Positions 52,990 to 62,239 are shown, counted from the stretch's first letter. The stretch is 64,000 nt of DNA from Embleya scabrispora (GCF_002024165.1 NZ_MWQN01000001.1:4443501-4507500), one strand, 5' to 3'. Numbers and translations: made by a program. Notes: a model not told the origin generated them from the letters alone.

Positions 52990-53802
52990 CTACTCCGCCA
53001 CCAGGATCTCCAGCCCCGCGTCCCGCAGCGCGTCGAGTGCGTCCGGATCCGCCGGGCCGCTCGTGATCAGCAGGTCGATGTCCGCCAGCGGGCACACCTC
53101 GGCGAGTTCGGTCCGGCCGAGCTTCGAGCCGTCGGCGACCACGACCCGGCGCCCGGCCGCTCGCAACATCGCACGTTTCGCCTCGGCTTCGGGCAGGTTC
53201 ACGTTGGTGATGCCGCCCGTCGGGTGCACGCCGTTGCAGCCGAGGAAGACCGTGTCGGCGTGGATCCGCTCCAGGATGTGGCCGCCGAGCGGGTTGATCA
53301 GCGAGTGCTGGAGCGGTCGCAGCGTGCCGCCGGTGACCACGACGGAGAACCGCGGGATCGCCCGCTCCAACTCCAGCGCGATGGTCAGCCCGTTGGTGAA
53401 GACCACCAGGTCGCGCAGGTCCTCGCGGTCCACCAGGGCGCGCGCCACGAAGGTGGTGGTGGTGCCGACGTCCAGGACCACGCTCTCCGACGGCGACACC
53501 AGCGCCGCCGCGGCCCGTCCGATCAGCGTCTTCGCGGGCGAGGCCGAGGTCAGCGCCTCCTCGAAGGACGGCTCGACGCGCGGATCGCGACCGGTGAACA
53601 TCGCCCCGCCGCGGACCCGGCGCACCCGACCCTGCCGCTCCAGTACCTCCAGGTCGGCGCGGACCGTGACGCGTGAGATGCCGAACGCCTCGGCCAGGTC
53701 GGTGACCTTGGCGAAGCCGCGATCCGCGATCGTGGCGGCCATCCGGGCACGGCGGCCTTCGGCGGGCAGACCGTCGGTGTCGTCGTCAGGCATGGGCAGC
53801 AT
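52990..53802 (-). CDS. DeoR-family regulator, likely repressor of the gal operon
   Basis: A 270-residue DeoR protein. HTH residues ~15-70: RRARMAATIADRGFAKVTDLAEAF - GISRVTVRADLEVLERQGRVRRVRGGA, the family signature. The C-terminal sugar-phosphate sensor domain has VVLDVGTTTTFVARAL, TNGLTIALEL, VVTGGTLRP and VFLGCNGVHPTGGITN, with KRAMLRAAGRRVVVADGSKLGR at the end. It is divergent from galT with 127 bases between; repeated AAGCTT sites in the gap are candidate operators. A sugar phosphate from galactose metabolism is the expected effector (inference). ATG 53802 follows GAAGG. Confidence 0.93.
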   Translation of the reverse strand: MLPMPDDDTDGLPAEGRRARMAATIADRGFAKVTDLAEAFGISRVTVRADLEVLERQGRVRRVRGGAMFTGRDPRVEPSFEEALTSASPAKTLIGRAAAALVSPSESVVLDVGTTTTFVARALVDREDLRDLVVFTNGLTIALELERAIPRFSVVVTGGTLRPLQHSLINPLGGHILERIHADTVFLGCNGVHPTGGITNVNLPEAEAKRAMLRAAGRRVVVADGSKLGRTELAEVCPLADIDLLITSGPADPDALDALRDAGLEILVAE

Positions 53803-53865
53803 CTTGCGGACACCTTCCGAAACTTGTCAAACCGCAGGTGGGGACGGGTCCAGCCCTTCGTTGGC

Positions 53866-53914
53866 AAGCTTCATACCTACCAAAGCTTTCTGATTGACAA
53901 GATTTGGAAAGCTT
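53866..53914. promoter_or_regulatory. Three AAGCTT repeats between the DeoR gene and galT
   Basis: AAGCTT occurs at 53866-53871, 53883-53888 (as AAAGCTTT) and 53909-53914 (as GGAAAGCTTC), in an unusually AT-rich gap. HindIII-like hexamers are rare in this DNA. One copy lies between the galT -35 and -10 elements, where a repressor would block transcription. Candidate DeoR operators. Confidence 0.55.
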
Positions 53915-53922
53915 CGCAAAAT
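53894..53922 (+). promoter_or_regulatory. galT promoter, leaderless type
   Basis: TTGACA (53894-53899) and CAAAAT (53917-53922) are separated by 17 bases. The -10 box is seven bases upstream of ATG 53930, so transcription would start at or beside the start codon. Confidence 0.65.
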
Positions 53923-53929
53923 GAAAGAC

Positions 53930-55027
53930 ATGAAGAAGACGCAGGCCGTCCTGGCCGACGGTCGCGAGATCGTCTACTACGACTCGCGGGACGAGGGGGT
54001 GCGCGCCGCCGTCGACACGCGCGACCTCGCCCCCGTGGTCAGCGGCTCCGAGATGCGCTACGACCGACTCCTCGACGAGTGGGTCGTGGTCGCCTCGCAC
54101 CGGCAGACCCGGACCCACCTGCCCGCCGCCGACGCGTGTCCGCTGTGCCCGTCCACGCCCGAGCGGGCCACCGAGGTGCCCGAGGCCGACTACGAGGTCG
54201 TGGTCTTCGAGAATCGCTTCCCGTCGATGTCCGGCGGCGGCGCCTCCGACCGGGAACCGCTCGCACCCGGATGGGCCGACGACCCGTTCCCGCGCCGGCC
54301 GTCCGGCGGGCGCTGCGAGGTGATGTGCTTCACCCCCGAACACGACGCCTCGTTCAAGGACCTCACCCCCGAGCGGGCCCGCCTGGTGCTCGACGCGTGG
54401 ACCGACCGCACCGCCGAGTTGTCCGCGCTGCCCGGCGTGGAGCAGGTGTACTGCTTCGAGAACCGGGGCCGGGAGATCGGCGTGACGCTGCCGCACTCGC
54501 ACGGGCAGATCTACGCCTACCCGTTCGTCACCCCGCGTACGGCCGCCATGATCGCCTCCACCGCCGCCCACCGGCACCGCACCGGACGCAACCTCTTCGA
54601 GGACGTGGTCGCCGCCGAGCGCGCCGACGGGGCCCGGATCGTCGCGGAGAACGCGCACTGGACGGCATTCGTCCCGGCCGCCGCGCGCTGGCCCTACGAG
54701 GTGCACCTGTACCCGAACCGCCGCGTGCCCGACCTGCTCGCCCTGGACGAGGACGCGCGCGCCGCGTTCGGCGGGATGTACCTGGACCTGCTGCGCCGCT
54801 TCGACCGCCTCTTCGACGGCGAGCCCGCGCCGTACATCGCCGCCTGGCAGCAGGCGCCGGTGCGCTCCGGGCGGGTCGACTTCGCGCTGCACCTGGAGCT
54901 TTTCTCGATCCGCCGGGCGCCGGGCAAGCTGAAGTACCTTGCCGGAAGCGAATCGGGGATGGGCGTGTTCATCAGCGACGTACCGCCGGAGACGGCGGCG
55001 GCGCGACTGCGGGAGGTCGGCGAATGA
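53930..55027 (+). CDS. galT: Galactose-1-phosphate uridylyltransferase
   Basis: A 365-residue Leloir-pathway enzyme that exchanges UMP between UDP-glucose and galactose-1-phosphate. Zinc site CPLCPS, RYDRLLDEWVVVA near the N-terminus, ENRFPSMSG, the active-site HSHGQ (H-x-H-x-Q; Ser replaces the common Pro), and YEVHLYPNR. ATG 53930 is chosen because a -35/-10 pair lies directly upstream for leaderless expression; ATG 53921 is possible but overlaps the -10 box. The stop overlaps the galE ATG by four bases (ATGA). Divergent DeoR regulator. Confidence 0.95.
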   Translation: MKKTQAVLADGREIVYYDSRDEGVRAAVDTRDLAPVVSGSEMRYDRLLDEWVVVASHRQTRTHLPAADACPLCPSTPERATEVPEADYEVVVFENRFPSMSGGGASDREPLAPGWADDPFPRRPSGGRCEVMCFTPEHDASFKDLTPERARLVLDAWTDRTAELSALPGVEQVYCFENRGREIGVTLPHSHGQIYAYPFVTPRTAAMIASTAAHRHRTGRNLFEDVVAAERADGARIVAENAHWTAFVPAAARWPYEVHLYPNRRVPDLLALDEDARAAFGGMYLDLLRRFDRLFDGEPAPYIAAWQQAPVRSGRVDFALHLELFSIRRAPGKLKYLAGSESGMGVFISDVPPETAAARLREVGE

Positions 55028-55998
55028 GGCTCATGGTCACCGGCGGCGCGGGCTACGTGGGCAGCGTGGTCGCGGCCCACCTGGTCGAGGCCGGGCACGA
55101 CGTGGTGGTGCTCGACGACCTGTCCACGGGGCATCGCGACGCGGTGCCGGAGAAGGCGGAGTTCGTCCGGGGCCGGGTCCAGGACGCCGCCGGGCACCTC
55201 GACGCCTCCTTCGACGCGGTGCTGCACTTCGCCGCCTCGTCCCTGGTCGGCGAGTCGGTCACGCACCCGGGGAAGTACTGGCACAACAACGTCGGCGGCT
55301 CGCTCGCGCTGCTCGACGCGCTGCGCACGCACGGGATCGACCGCTTCGTGTTCTCCTCCACCGCGGCGGTCTACGGCGCCCCGGAGGTCTCGCCCATTCC
55401 CGAGGACGCGCCGAGTGCGCCGACGAACCCCTACGGCGCCTCGAAGGCGGCGGTGGATCAGCTGATCGCGTCGTACTGCGCCGCCTACGGCCTGCGGGCG
55501 GTGAGCCTGCGCTACTTCAACGTGGCGGGCGCGTACGGGCGTTACGGCGAGCGGCACACGACCGAGACGCACCTGATCCCGCTGGCGCTCCAGGTTCCGC
55601 ACGGCACCCGCGGCTCGGTCGCGCTGTACGGCACCGACTACCCGACGCCCGACGGGACGTGTGTGCGCGACTACATCCACGTCGCCGACCTGGCCGACGC
55701 GCACCTGCTCGCGTTGGACGCCACCGCCGAGGGCGGCGCGGCGACCGGACACCTGGTGTGCAACCTCGGGAACGGGACCGGCTTCTCGGTCCGCGACGTG
55801 GTGGACGCGGTACGGGCGGTCACCGGCTGCGCGGTGCCCACGCACGAGGCGCCGCGCCGGGCGGGCGATCCGCCGGTACTGGTCGCCTCCGCCGACCGGG
55901 CACGCGAACTGCTCGGCTGGCGGCCCTCGCGCACGTCCCTGGAGGACATCGTGGCGGACGCGTGGTCCTTCCTGCGCGAGGGTGAGGCCGGTCGGTGA
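55024..55998 (+). CDS. galE: UDP-glucose 4-epimerase
   Basis: A 324-residue extended SDR. NAD motif TGGAGYVGS at the N-terminus, VLDDLSTGHRDA, the catalytic SSTAAVYG and YGASK (Y-x3-K), RYFNVAGA and CVRDYIHVADLADAH. It interconverts UDP-galactose and UDP-glucose, closing the Leloir pathway. ATG overlaps the galT stop, and its own stop overlaps the galK GTG, so the three genes are translationally coupled. Confidence 0.96.
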   Translation: MRLMVTGGAGYVGSVVAAHLVEAGHDVVVLDDLSTGHRDAVPEKAEFVRGRVQDAAGHLDASFDAVLHFAASSLVGESVTHPGKYWHNNVGGSLALLDALRTHGIDRFVFSSTAAVYGAPEVSPIPEDAPSAPTNPYGASKAAVDQLIASYCAAYGLRAVSLRYFNVAGAYGRYGERHTTETHLIPLALQVPHGTRGSVALYGTDYPTPDGTCVRDYIHVADLADAHLLALDATAEGGAATGHLVCNLGNGTGFSVRDVVDAVRAVTGCAVPTHEAPRRAGDPPVLVASADRARELLGWRPSRTSLEDIVADAWSFLREGEAGR

Positions 55999-57104
55999 GC
56001 GAGTTCGTCGTCGAGGGGGTCTGGGCGGCCCCGGGCCGGGTCAATGTGATCGGCGAACACACCGACTACAACAACGGGTTCGTGCTGCCGATCGCCATCC
56101 CGCACACCGCGCGCGCGTTCGTCGGCCGGCGTACCGACGGTCGGCTGCGGCTCGCGTCCACGCACGCCGGGAGCGAATCGGTCGACCTCGCGGCCGCCGA
56201 CCTGGCGCCCGGCGCGCTGTCCGGGTGGGCGGCGTATCCGGCGGGCGTGGTGTGGGCGCTGCGGGCGGCCGGGTACGACATCGGCGGCGCGGACATCCGG
56301 ATCGACAGCGACGTGCCGGTGGGCGCGGGCCTGTCCTCGTCGGCGGCGCTGTCCTGCGCGGTCGTGCTCGCCTTCGGCGACCTGTACGAACTGGGCTTGG
56401 ACCGCATCGAGTCGGCCCGGATCGCGCAGCGCGTGGAGACCGACTTCGTCGGCGTACCGGTCGGCATGCTGGACCAGATGGCCTCGCTCGGCTGCGTCGA
56501 GGGCCACGCGTACTTCCTGGACTGCCGTGACCTGACGGGCACTCACGTCCCGTTCGACTGCGCGGGCGCGGGCCTGCGCCTGCTCGTCGTCGACACCCGG
56601 GCCCGGCACGCGCTGGTGGACGGCGGGTACGCGGAGCGCCGCGCCTCGTGCGAGGAGGCGGCGGCGCTGCTCGGCGTGCCGTCGCTGCGCGAGGTGGCCG
56701 ACCCGGACGCGGCCCTCGCCGCGCTGCCCGACGGCCCGCTGCGCCGCCGGGTACGCCACGTACTCACCGAGAACGAGCGCGTGCTGCGCGTGGTCGACGC
56801 CCTGCGCAACGGCGATGTCCGGGCGATCGGCCCGGAGTTGACCGCGTCGCACGCGTCGATGCGCGACGACTACACGATCTCGTGCCCCGAACTGGACACG
56901 GCGGTCGACACCGCGCTCGCCGAAGGCGCCCTCGGTGCCAGGCTGGTCGGCGGCGGCTTCGGCGGCTCGGCGATCGCCCTGGTCGACGAGGCCCGCTGCG
57001 AGGCGGTGACGGCGGCGGTCGAAAAGGCCTTCGCGGCCCACTCCTTCACCCCGCCCCGCTTCTTCCAGGCCGTCCCCTCGGCGGGAGCCCGCCGGGAGGG
57101 CTGA
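55995..57104 (+). CDS. galK: Galactokinase
   Basis: A 369-residue GHMP kinase that phosphorylates galactose at C1. The galactokinase signature GRVNVIGEHTDYNNGFVLP, ATP motif PVGAGLSSSAAL, catalytic Asp region VGMLDQMASL, and the C-terminal GARLVGGGFGGSAIAL are all present. GTG 55995 overlaps the galE stop in GTGA. A strong terminator follows at 57122. Confidence 0.96.
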   Translation: MSEFVVEGVWAAPGRVNVIGEHTDYNNGFVLPIAIPHTARAFVGRRTDGRLRLASTHAGSESVDLAAADLAPGALSGWAAYPAGVVWALRAAGYDIGGADIRIDSDVPVGAGLSSSAALSCAVVLAFGDLYELGLDRIESARIAQRVETDFVGVPVGMLDQMASLGCVEGHAYFLDCRDLTGTHVPFDCAGAGLRLLVVDTRARHALVDGGYAERRASCEEAAALLGVPSLREVADPDAALAALPDGPLRRRVRHVLTENERVLRVVDALRNGDVRAIGPELTASHASMRDDYTISCPELDTAVDTALAEGALGARLVGGGFGGSAIALVDEARCEAVTAAVEKAFAAHSFTPPRFFQAVPSAGARREG

Positions 57105-57121
57105 GCGGCGGGTGCACCGGG

Positions 57122-57153
57122 GCGCGGCCGCTCGACCTCGGTCGAGCGGCCGC
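57122..57153 (+). terminator. Terminator of the gal operon
   Basis: CGCGGCCGCTCGACC pairs with GGTCGAGCGGCCGCG, 15 bp, followed by GCCGTTTTC. Confidence 0.88.
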
Positions 57154-57300
57154 GGCCGTTTTCGGCACGGGTATCACCGCCGCCCCGGTCCGCGTCGGAT
57201 CGCAGCGGCGACGATTTTGCGGGTTGTGATCCGACCCCGTCGGAAGGGCGTCGTCGTTCCGCTCGCCGTTTACGCTCCGTGCATCTTCGGCCACGAAGCA

Positions 57301-57318
57301 GATTCACATAAGTGAATC
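57301..57318. promoter_or_regulatory. AT-rich dyad in the gap behind galK
   Basis: GATTCAC-ATAA-GTGAATC is a perfect inverted repeat. It lies in a gene-free stretch (57154-57520) between the gal terminator and tRNA-Arg. No start codon with coding sequence follows it, so its target, if any, is unclear. The rest of the gap holds nothing I can support. Confidence 0.4.
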
Positions 57319-57520
57319 GAGTCGGCGCTCGCGCCGCCCTGACGGACTTCACCGCGTATTCGCCGTGGCTATCCGTGGAAAACCGGTGACAGTCGGAGAG
57401 GGCCGGACTCCCGCCGATTCACCCGGTGGGCGTCCGGCGCTTCGTCGTGTCCGCACGAGACCCGCGCCGACCTGCGCGGACGCCGCCCGGGGGTGCGGGC
57501 GGCGGACGGCGGCGTGGCTG

Positions 57521-57593
57521 TGCCCCCGGCAGGACTCGAACCTGCGACCAAGTGCTTAGAAGGCACCTGCTCTGTCCACTGAGCTACGAGGGC
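57521..57593 (-). tRNA. tRNA-Arg (TCT anticodon)
   Basis: On the minus strand the stems fold as acceptor GCCCTCG/CGGGGGC, D stem GCTC/GAGC, anticodon stem GGTGC/GCACT (one mismatch-type end pair) with loop CTTCTAA, and T stem GCAGG/CCTGC. The anticodon is TCT, reading AGA/AGG. The discriminator base is A; CCA is not encoded. Confidence 0.96.
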
Positions 57594-57753
57594 TGGGCGA
57601 ATCAGGATCTTGCACCGGATCCGGTCGCGGCACAACAGAATAGGGCCGTGTGCATGCCTCACCGGCGTTCCGGCGGCCACCGTTACCTGATCAGACGCAG
57701 TTGGCGGCCAGAATGTGATCAGCGAAGGGCCGAAACGGACAGCGGGAGGCGCA

Positions 57754-58818
57754 GTGGGTCCCATCAGGACTGTACTTGTCGGATACGGCGTGGGGGGTTC
57801 GGCCTTCCACGCGCCGGTGCTGACGGCCGTCGAGGGGCTGGAACTCGCCGCCGTGGTGACCGGGAATCCGGCTCGGCAGGACGAGGTGCGGGCGCGGTAT
57901 CCGCGGGCCGAGGTGATCGGCACGACCGACGAGATGTTCGCTCGCACGGGTGACTTCGACCTCGTGGTGATCACCGTGCCGAACCGGTTCCACGTGCCGC
58001 TCGCCACCCGGGCGCTGGAGGCCGGGCTGCACGTGGTCGTCGACAAGCCGTTCGCGGGCACCTTCGCGCAGGGGCGGGCGCTGTGCGAGACGGCGGCGCG
58101 GTGCGAGCGGAGGCTCGGGGTGTACCAGAACCGGCGGTTCGACGGTGACTTCCGGACCGTGCGGCGCCTCGTCGAGGAAGGGCGGCTCGGCGACGTGTAC
58201 CGGTTCGAGTCGCGGTTCGAGCGGTGGCGACCGCAGGTGCGCACGGCGGGCTGGAAGGAGCAGGCCGACCCGGCGGCGCTCGGCGGGATCCTGTACGACC
58301 TCGGCACCCACCTGATCGACCAGGCGGTGTCGTTGTTCGGGCGGCCCACGCACGTATACGCCGAACTGGACACGCGGCGGGACGCGGCGCTCGTGGACGA
58401 CGACAGCTTCGTGGCGCTCACCCACGAGGGTGGGGTGCGCTCGCACCTGTGGATGAGCGCGGCGGCGGCCGATCTCGGGCCGCGTTTTCGGGTGCTCGGG
58501 TCGAAGGCGTCGTACGTGAAGTTCGGCATGGATCCGCAGGAGGAGCTGTTGCGGGCCGGGAGTACGGCGGTCGGTACGCCCGCGTGGGGGACCGAGCCGG
58601 AGAGTGCGTGGGGCAGGCTCGGTACGCCCGGTGACACCGTGGCGGTGGAGACCGAACCGGGGGCCTACCAGGACTACTACGCCGGGTTCGCGGCGGCGGT
58701 GCGCGAGGAGAGCGGGCCGCCGGTGCCGCTGTCGGAGGCGCTGACCGTGATCGAGGTGATCGAGGCGGCGCAGCGGTCCTTTGCCGACGGGGCGACGGTG
58801 GTATTGCCCACCGGGTGA
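57754..58818 (+). CDS. Gfo/Idh/MocA-family oxidoreductase
   Basis: A 354-residue NAD(P)-dependent sugar or inositol dehydrogenase-like protein. The Rossmann start TVLVGYGVGGSAFHAPVL, ITVPNRFHVPLATRALEAGLHVVVDKPFAGT (the EKP-like DKP lysine), YQNRRFDGDF and GGILYDLGTHLIDQ with the conserved Asp/His are all family landmarks of the YdgJ/YhhX group. Substrate unknown. GTG 57754 follows GGGAGG; GTG 57715 in the same frame has no site. Confidence 0.93.
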   Translation: MGPIRTVLVGYGVGGSAFHAPVLTAVEGLELAAVVTGNPARQDEVRARYPRAEVIGTTDEMFARTGDFDLVVITVPNRFHVPLATRALEAGLHVVVDKPFAGTFAQGRALCETAARCERRLGVYQNRRFDGDFRTVRRLVEEGRLGDVYRFESRFERWRPQVRTAGWKEQADPAALGGILYDLGTHLIDQAVSLFGRPTHVYAELDTRRDAALVDDDSFVALTHEGGVRSHLWMSAAAADLGPRFRVLGSKASYVKFGMDPQEELLRAGSTAVGTPAWGTEPESAWGRLGTPGDTVAVETEPGAYQDYYAGFAAAVREESGPPVPLSEALTVIEVIEAAQRSFADGATVVLPTG

Positions 58819-58975
58819 GCGGTTCGATGCGGATGGGCGGCGGGTGTGCGGCCGGCCGGCCCGTGTGACGCCGTCGGCCGGCCGGGCGGGATGCCGAGCG
58901 GGTGACCGCTGTGGTGTGGCGTCGGCTGCACGTTGAGAATGCGGACAATTCGGGCATTGGTCGCCCGTGGTGATC

Positions 58976-60355
58976 ATGGGAAGCGACACCCTGTCCGCAG
59001 CCCTCGCCGACCTGCGTGATCGGGTCGCGGCGACGTGCTTCCCGCTCGACCTGCCCGGTGCCGTGCAGGCGCGGTTGGCCCGCCGCGAGTTGATCGAACA
59101 GCTCGACGACTACGTGCTGCCGCGCCTGGCGGTACCGCGTGCGCCGTTGCTCGCGGTGGTCGGCGGCTCCACCGGGGCGGGTCGGTCCACCCTGCTGAAC
59201 GCGCTGGTCGGGCGGGCGGTCACGGCGGTCGGCTCGGTACGGCCGACCACGCGCGTGCCGGTCCTGGTCTGCCGATCCGGGGACCGGCACTGGTTCGCCG
59301 CGGACACCGCCATCGCACTGCGCCTGGACGAGCGGGTGCCGCCCGGATTGGCGCTGCTCGACGTGCCCGACATCGACTCGGTGTCCGCCGACAACCGCCG
59401 GGTCGCGGTGCGTCTGCTCGGGGCCGCCGACCTGTGGGTGTTCGTCGTGTCCGCGGCGCGGTACGCGGACGCCGCGCCGTGGCATCTGCTCCGGCTCGCG
59501 CGGGATCGGAACACGCGGTTGGCGATCGTGCTGAGCCGGGTGCCGGCGGAGTCGGCGGACCCGGTCCGGGCCGACTTCGTGCGGTTGTTGCGGCAGGCCG
59601 GGCTCGGCGATGTACCCCTGTACCCGATCGTCGAGGTCGAGCCGGGGGCCGGGCTGCCCGAGCGCAATGTGGTGCCGATTCGTACCTGGCTCGCCGAGCG
59701 CGGGGCCGATCCGGACGCGCGGGCCGCGGTGGTGCGGCGCACGCTCGGCGGGTTGTTGCACAGCCTGGACCGGCGGGTGCCGCCGTTGGCGCAGGCGGTG
59801 GAGCGGCAGTACGAGGCGGCGGGGCATACGCGCGACTGCGTGGATCGGGCCTATGCGGTGGCGGCGCGGTGGGCGTCGCGGGCGCTGGGCGACGGCTCGT
59901 TGCTGCGCGGCGCGGCGGCCGGCCGGTGGCGCGAGGGGGATGCGGACGGGGCGGCGCGGGGGGTTCGGGAGAGCTTGGACGCGCTGTTGGCGGACGCGTT
60001 CGCGCGGGGGGCGGAGCGTTCGTGGGGGTGTGCGCCGTACGACGGGGCGCCTCGGCTTCGGCCCGCTCCCGTGGTCTGGCCCGACGCGGGGGAACCGCTC
60101 GCGCTGATCGCGGCGGTGGGCGGCCTCGGGACGGAGCCGGGCGTCGGGCGCGACGCGGCGGGGCTGCTCGGGACCCGGATCGGCGTGGAGTCGGCGGCGC
60201 GGTTGATCCTGGGCGTCCGTCGGGGCCTGCGTGCCGAACTCGCGGCGGCGCTCGACGCGGAACGGGGCCGGCGCGCGGCGGCGGTGGCGGTGGTGCCGGG
60301 GCGGGCCGACGTCGGGTTGATCGAGGCGCTGGACCTGGTGCGGAGGAGCGCGTGA
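58976..60355 (+). CDS. Dynamin-like / YfjP-type GTPase, first of a pair
   Basis: A 459-residue protein with an N-terminal helix region and a G domain. The P-loop reads GGSTGAGRSTLLNAL (~residues 63-77), with Arg replacing the usual Lys; switch I threonines lie in RPTTRVPV; G3 is LLDVPDID in place of DxPG; a G4-like ILSRVP replaces NKxD. These changes suggest altered nucleotide handling. The second half is helical. Streptomycetes often carry two such genes in tandem, and the next gene is the partner. ATG 58976 is preferred over GTG 58967. Confidence 0.85.
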   Translation: MGSDTLSAALADLRDRVAATCFPLDLPGAVQARLARRELIEQLDDYVLPRLAVPRAPLLAVVGGSTGAGRSTLLNALVGRAVTAVGSVRPTTRVPVLVCRSGDRHWFAADTAIALRLDERVPPGLALLDVPDIDSVSADNRRVAVRLLGAADLWVFVVSAARYADAAPWHLLRLARDRNTRLAIVLSRVPAESADPVRADFVRLLRQAGLGDVPLYPIVEVEPGAGLPERNVVPIRTWLAERGADPDARAAVVRRTLGGLLHSLDRRVPPLAQAVERQYEAAGHTRDCVDRAYAVAARWASRALGDGSLLRGAAAGRWREGDADGAARGVRESLDALLADAFARGAERSWGCAPYDGAPRLRPAPVVWPDAGEPLALIAAVGGLGTEPGVGRDAAGLLGTRIGVESAARLILGVRRGLRAELAAALDAERGRRAAAVAVVPGRADVGLIEALDLVRRSA

Positions 60356-60431
60356 GGGGCGGTGGCGGGCTGCCGGTCGGGGCGGGTGGGCGTCGGGGCG
60401 GGCGAATCGGTGGCGTGGTTCGGCGGCGTCG

Positions 60432-62239
60432 ATGACGGCGGGCGGGGAGTACCTCGATCGGTTCGCCGTGCGCCGGGCCCGGCAGGTGATCGAGACGGAG
60501 GGATCGGCGCGGCTGACGGCGCGGTCGGCCGCCTTGCACCGGGTGGTGCGGTTGGCCCGGGATCGACTTCCCGGGGCCGAACTCGCCGCCGCCGAGGACC
60601 TGCTCGGGCATGCCGAGACGCGGCTCGCCACGGCCGGCCGGCACACCGTGGTGGCGCTCGCGGGGGCCACCGGTGGGGGGAAGTCGTCGCTGTTCAATGT
60701 GCTCACGGGGTTGCGTCTGGCGGATACCGGGATGCGTCGGCCGACGACGCGGACCACGCTCGCGTGCGCGTGGGATCCCGACGGGGCGGCGCCGTTGCTT
60801 GATCTGCTCGGGATCGAGCCGACGTGTCGGGTGGCGCGGCACGGGGTGTTGGACGGGTGGCACGGGGGCGTTCGGCAGGGTGGGCCCGACGCTTGGCACG
60901 GTGGCGGCGCGGGCGCTCGGCGCGATGGCGGGTCGGGCGCCCGATACGGCGCCGGTTCGGACGTCCGGTACGGCGCCGGTTCGAACGCCTCGCCTCGCGC
61001 CGGTTCGGATGCCTGGCTCGCCTCGCCGCACGCCCGATACGGCTCGCGGGGCGCTCGGCGCGGTGGCGGGATGCCCGCCGGATTGATTCTGCTGGACCTG
61101 CCCGATCACGACTCGATCGACCTCGCGCACCGGACGGAGGTGGACGCGTTGGTGGCGGTCGCGGATTACATCGTGTGGGTGCTCGATCCGCAGAAGTACG
61201 CCGACGCGCTTCTGCACGACCGGTATCTCCGGGTGTTCCGGCACCACGCGCGCTGCATGACGGTCGTGCTCAACCACGCGGACCGGCTGCCCGTCGGGGA
61301 CCTGGCGGCGTGTCTGACCGATGTACGGGCGTTGCTCGCGGCCGACGGGCTCGCCGAGGCGCGGGTGTTGGCGACCTCGCCGGAGACCGGGCTCGGGATC
61401 GCCGAGTTGCGCCGCGTGGTGGCCGGTGTGTCCGGGAGCGGCGAGGCGTCGGTGGTTCGGCTGGGCGCGGATCTGGACGCGTTGGCCGAGCGGCTGGAGC
61501 CGTACTTCGCCGGCGTGGTGCCGGGTGTGGAGGTGTTCGCCGCGGCGGATCGGGACGCGCTGGTGGGCGAGTTGTGCGACGCGGTCGGGGTGGGCGTGGT
61601 GGCGGCGGCCGAGGGGCGGCGGGTGCGGACTGCGCGGGCGTCGTGGTGGCGTCGGGCCCGGCGGCCGGTGGTGCGGGTCGAGCCGGTGCAGGTACATCGG
61701 GCCGAGCAGGCGATTCGGCGGGCCGGGGCGACGCTGAGCCGGGGGATGCCGGCGGTGTGGGTGGGCGGGGTGCGTCGGGCGTTGGCCGAGGGGTTGCGGG
61801 TGTTGCCGGACGAGGTGGACGCGGCGCTGGTCGGGGCCGTGCCGGAGGCGCCGCCGCCGACGCGGGGGGCGCGGGCGGCGGCGGGTGCGCGGTGGGTCGG
61901 CGTGGTCGCGGTGATCACGGGGTTGCTCGGGGTCGGGTTGGCCGCGACGGGGGTGCCGGTGGCGCGGTGGCTCGGGCTGCCGGTGGCGGCGTGGGTGGCG
62001 TTCGCGGGGCTGGTGGCGGGGTCTCGGGCGCGTGGTGTGGCTGGCGGGCGGCGGTGGGTGCGGCCGGGCGGCGGGTTGTGGCGGTGGAGGCCGCGTTGCG
62101 GGCGCGGGTGGCGGATGTGGCGGACCGGGTGGTGGTGGAGCCGGGGGAGGCGGAGGTGGCGCGGTATCGGGAGGCGTGCGCGGAATTCGGGGCGGTGCTG
62201 GAGGGGGGCGGGCGGTCGGATTGTCACCCACGTGAGTGA
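60432..62239 (+). CDS. Dynamin-like / YfjP-type GTPase, second of a pair (frameshift near 62060-62075)
   Basis: The P-loop GATGGGKSSLFNVL (~residue 77) is canonical, as are switch I RRPTTRTT, G3 LLDLPDHDS and G4-like LNHADRL. Two C-terminal membrane segments (GVVAVITGLLGVGLAA; WVAFAGLVAGS) suggest membrane anchoring. The frame then turns into Trp/Arg-rich nonsense to 62387, while another frame continues sensibly as VAVEALRARVADVADRVV-like sequence and stops at 62239. One added G in GGGCGGCGGG near 62065 restores it to a protein of ~602 residues. A Gly/Ala/Arg-rich insertion with internal repeats (residues ~140-215) separates switch I from G3 and is absent from the partner. Confidence 0.82.

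Noticed and set aside
57365-57559. Short + strand open frame over the tRNA-Arg region
   Set aside because: It runs into the tRNA gene, lacks a ribosome site and encodes low-complexity Arg/Gly sequence.
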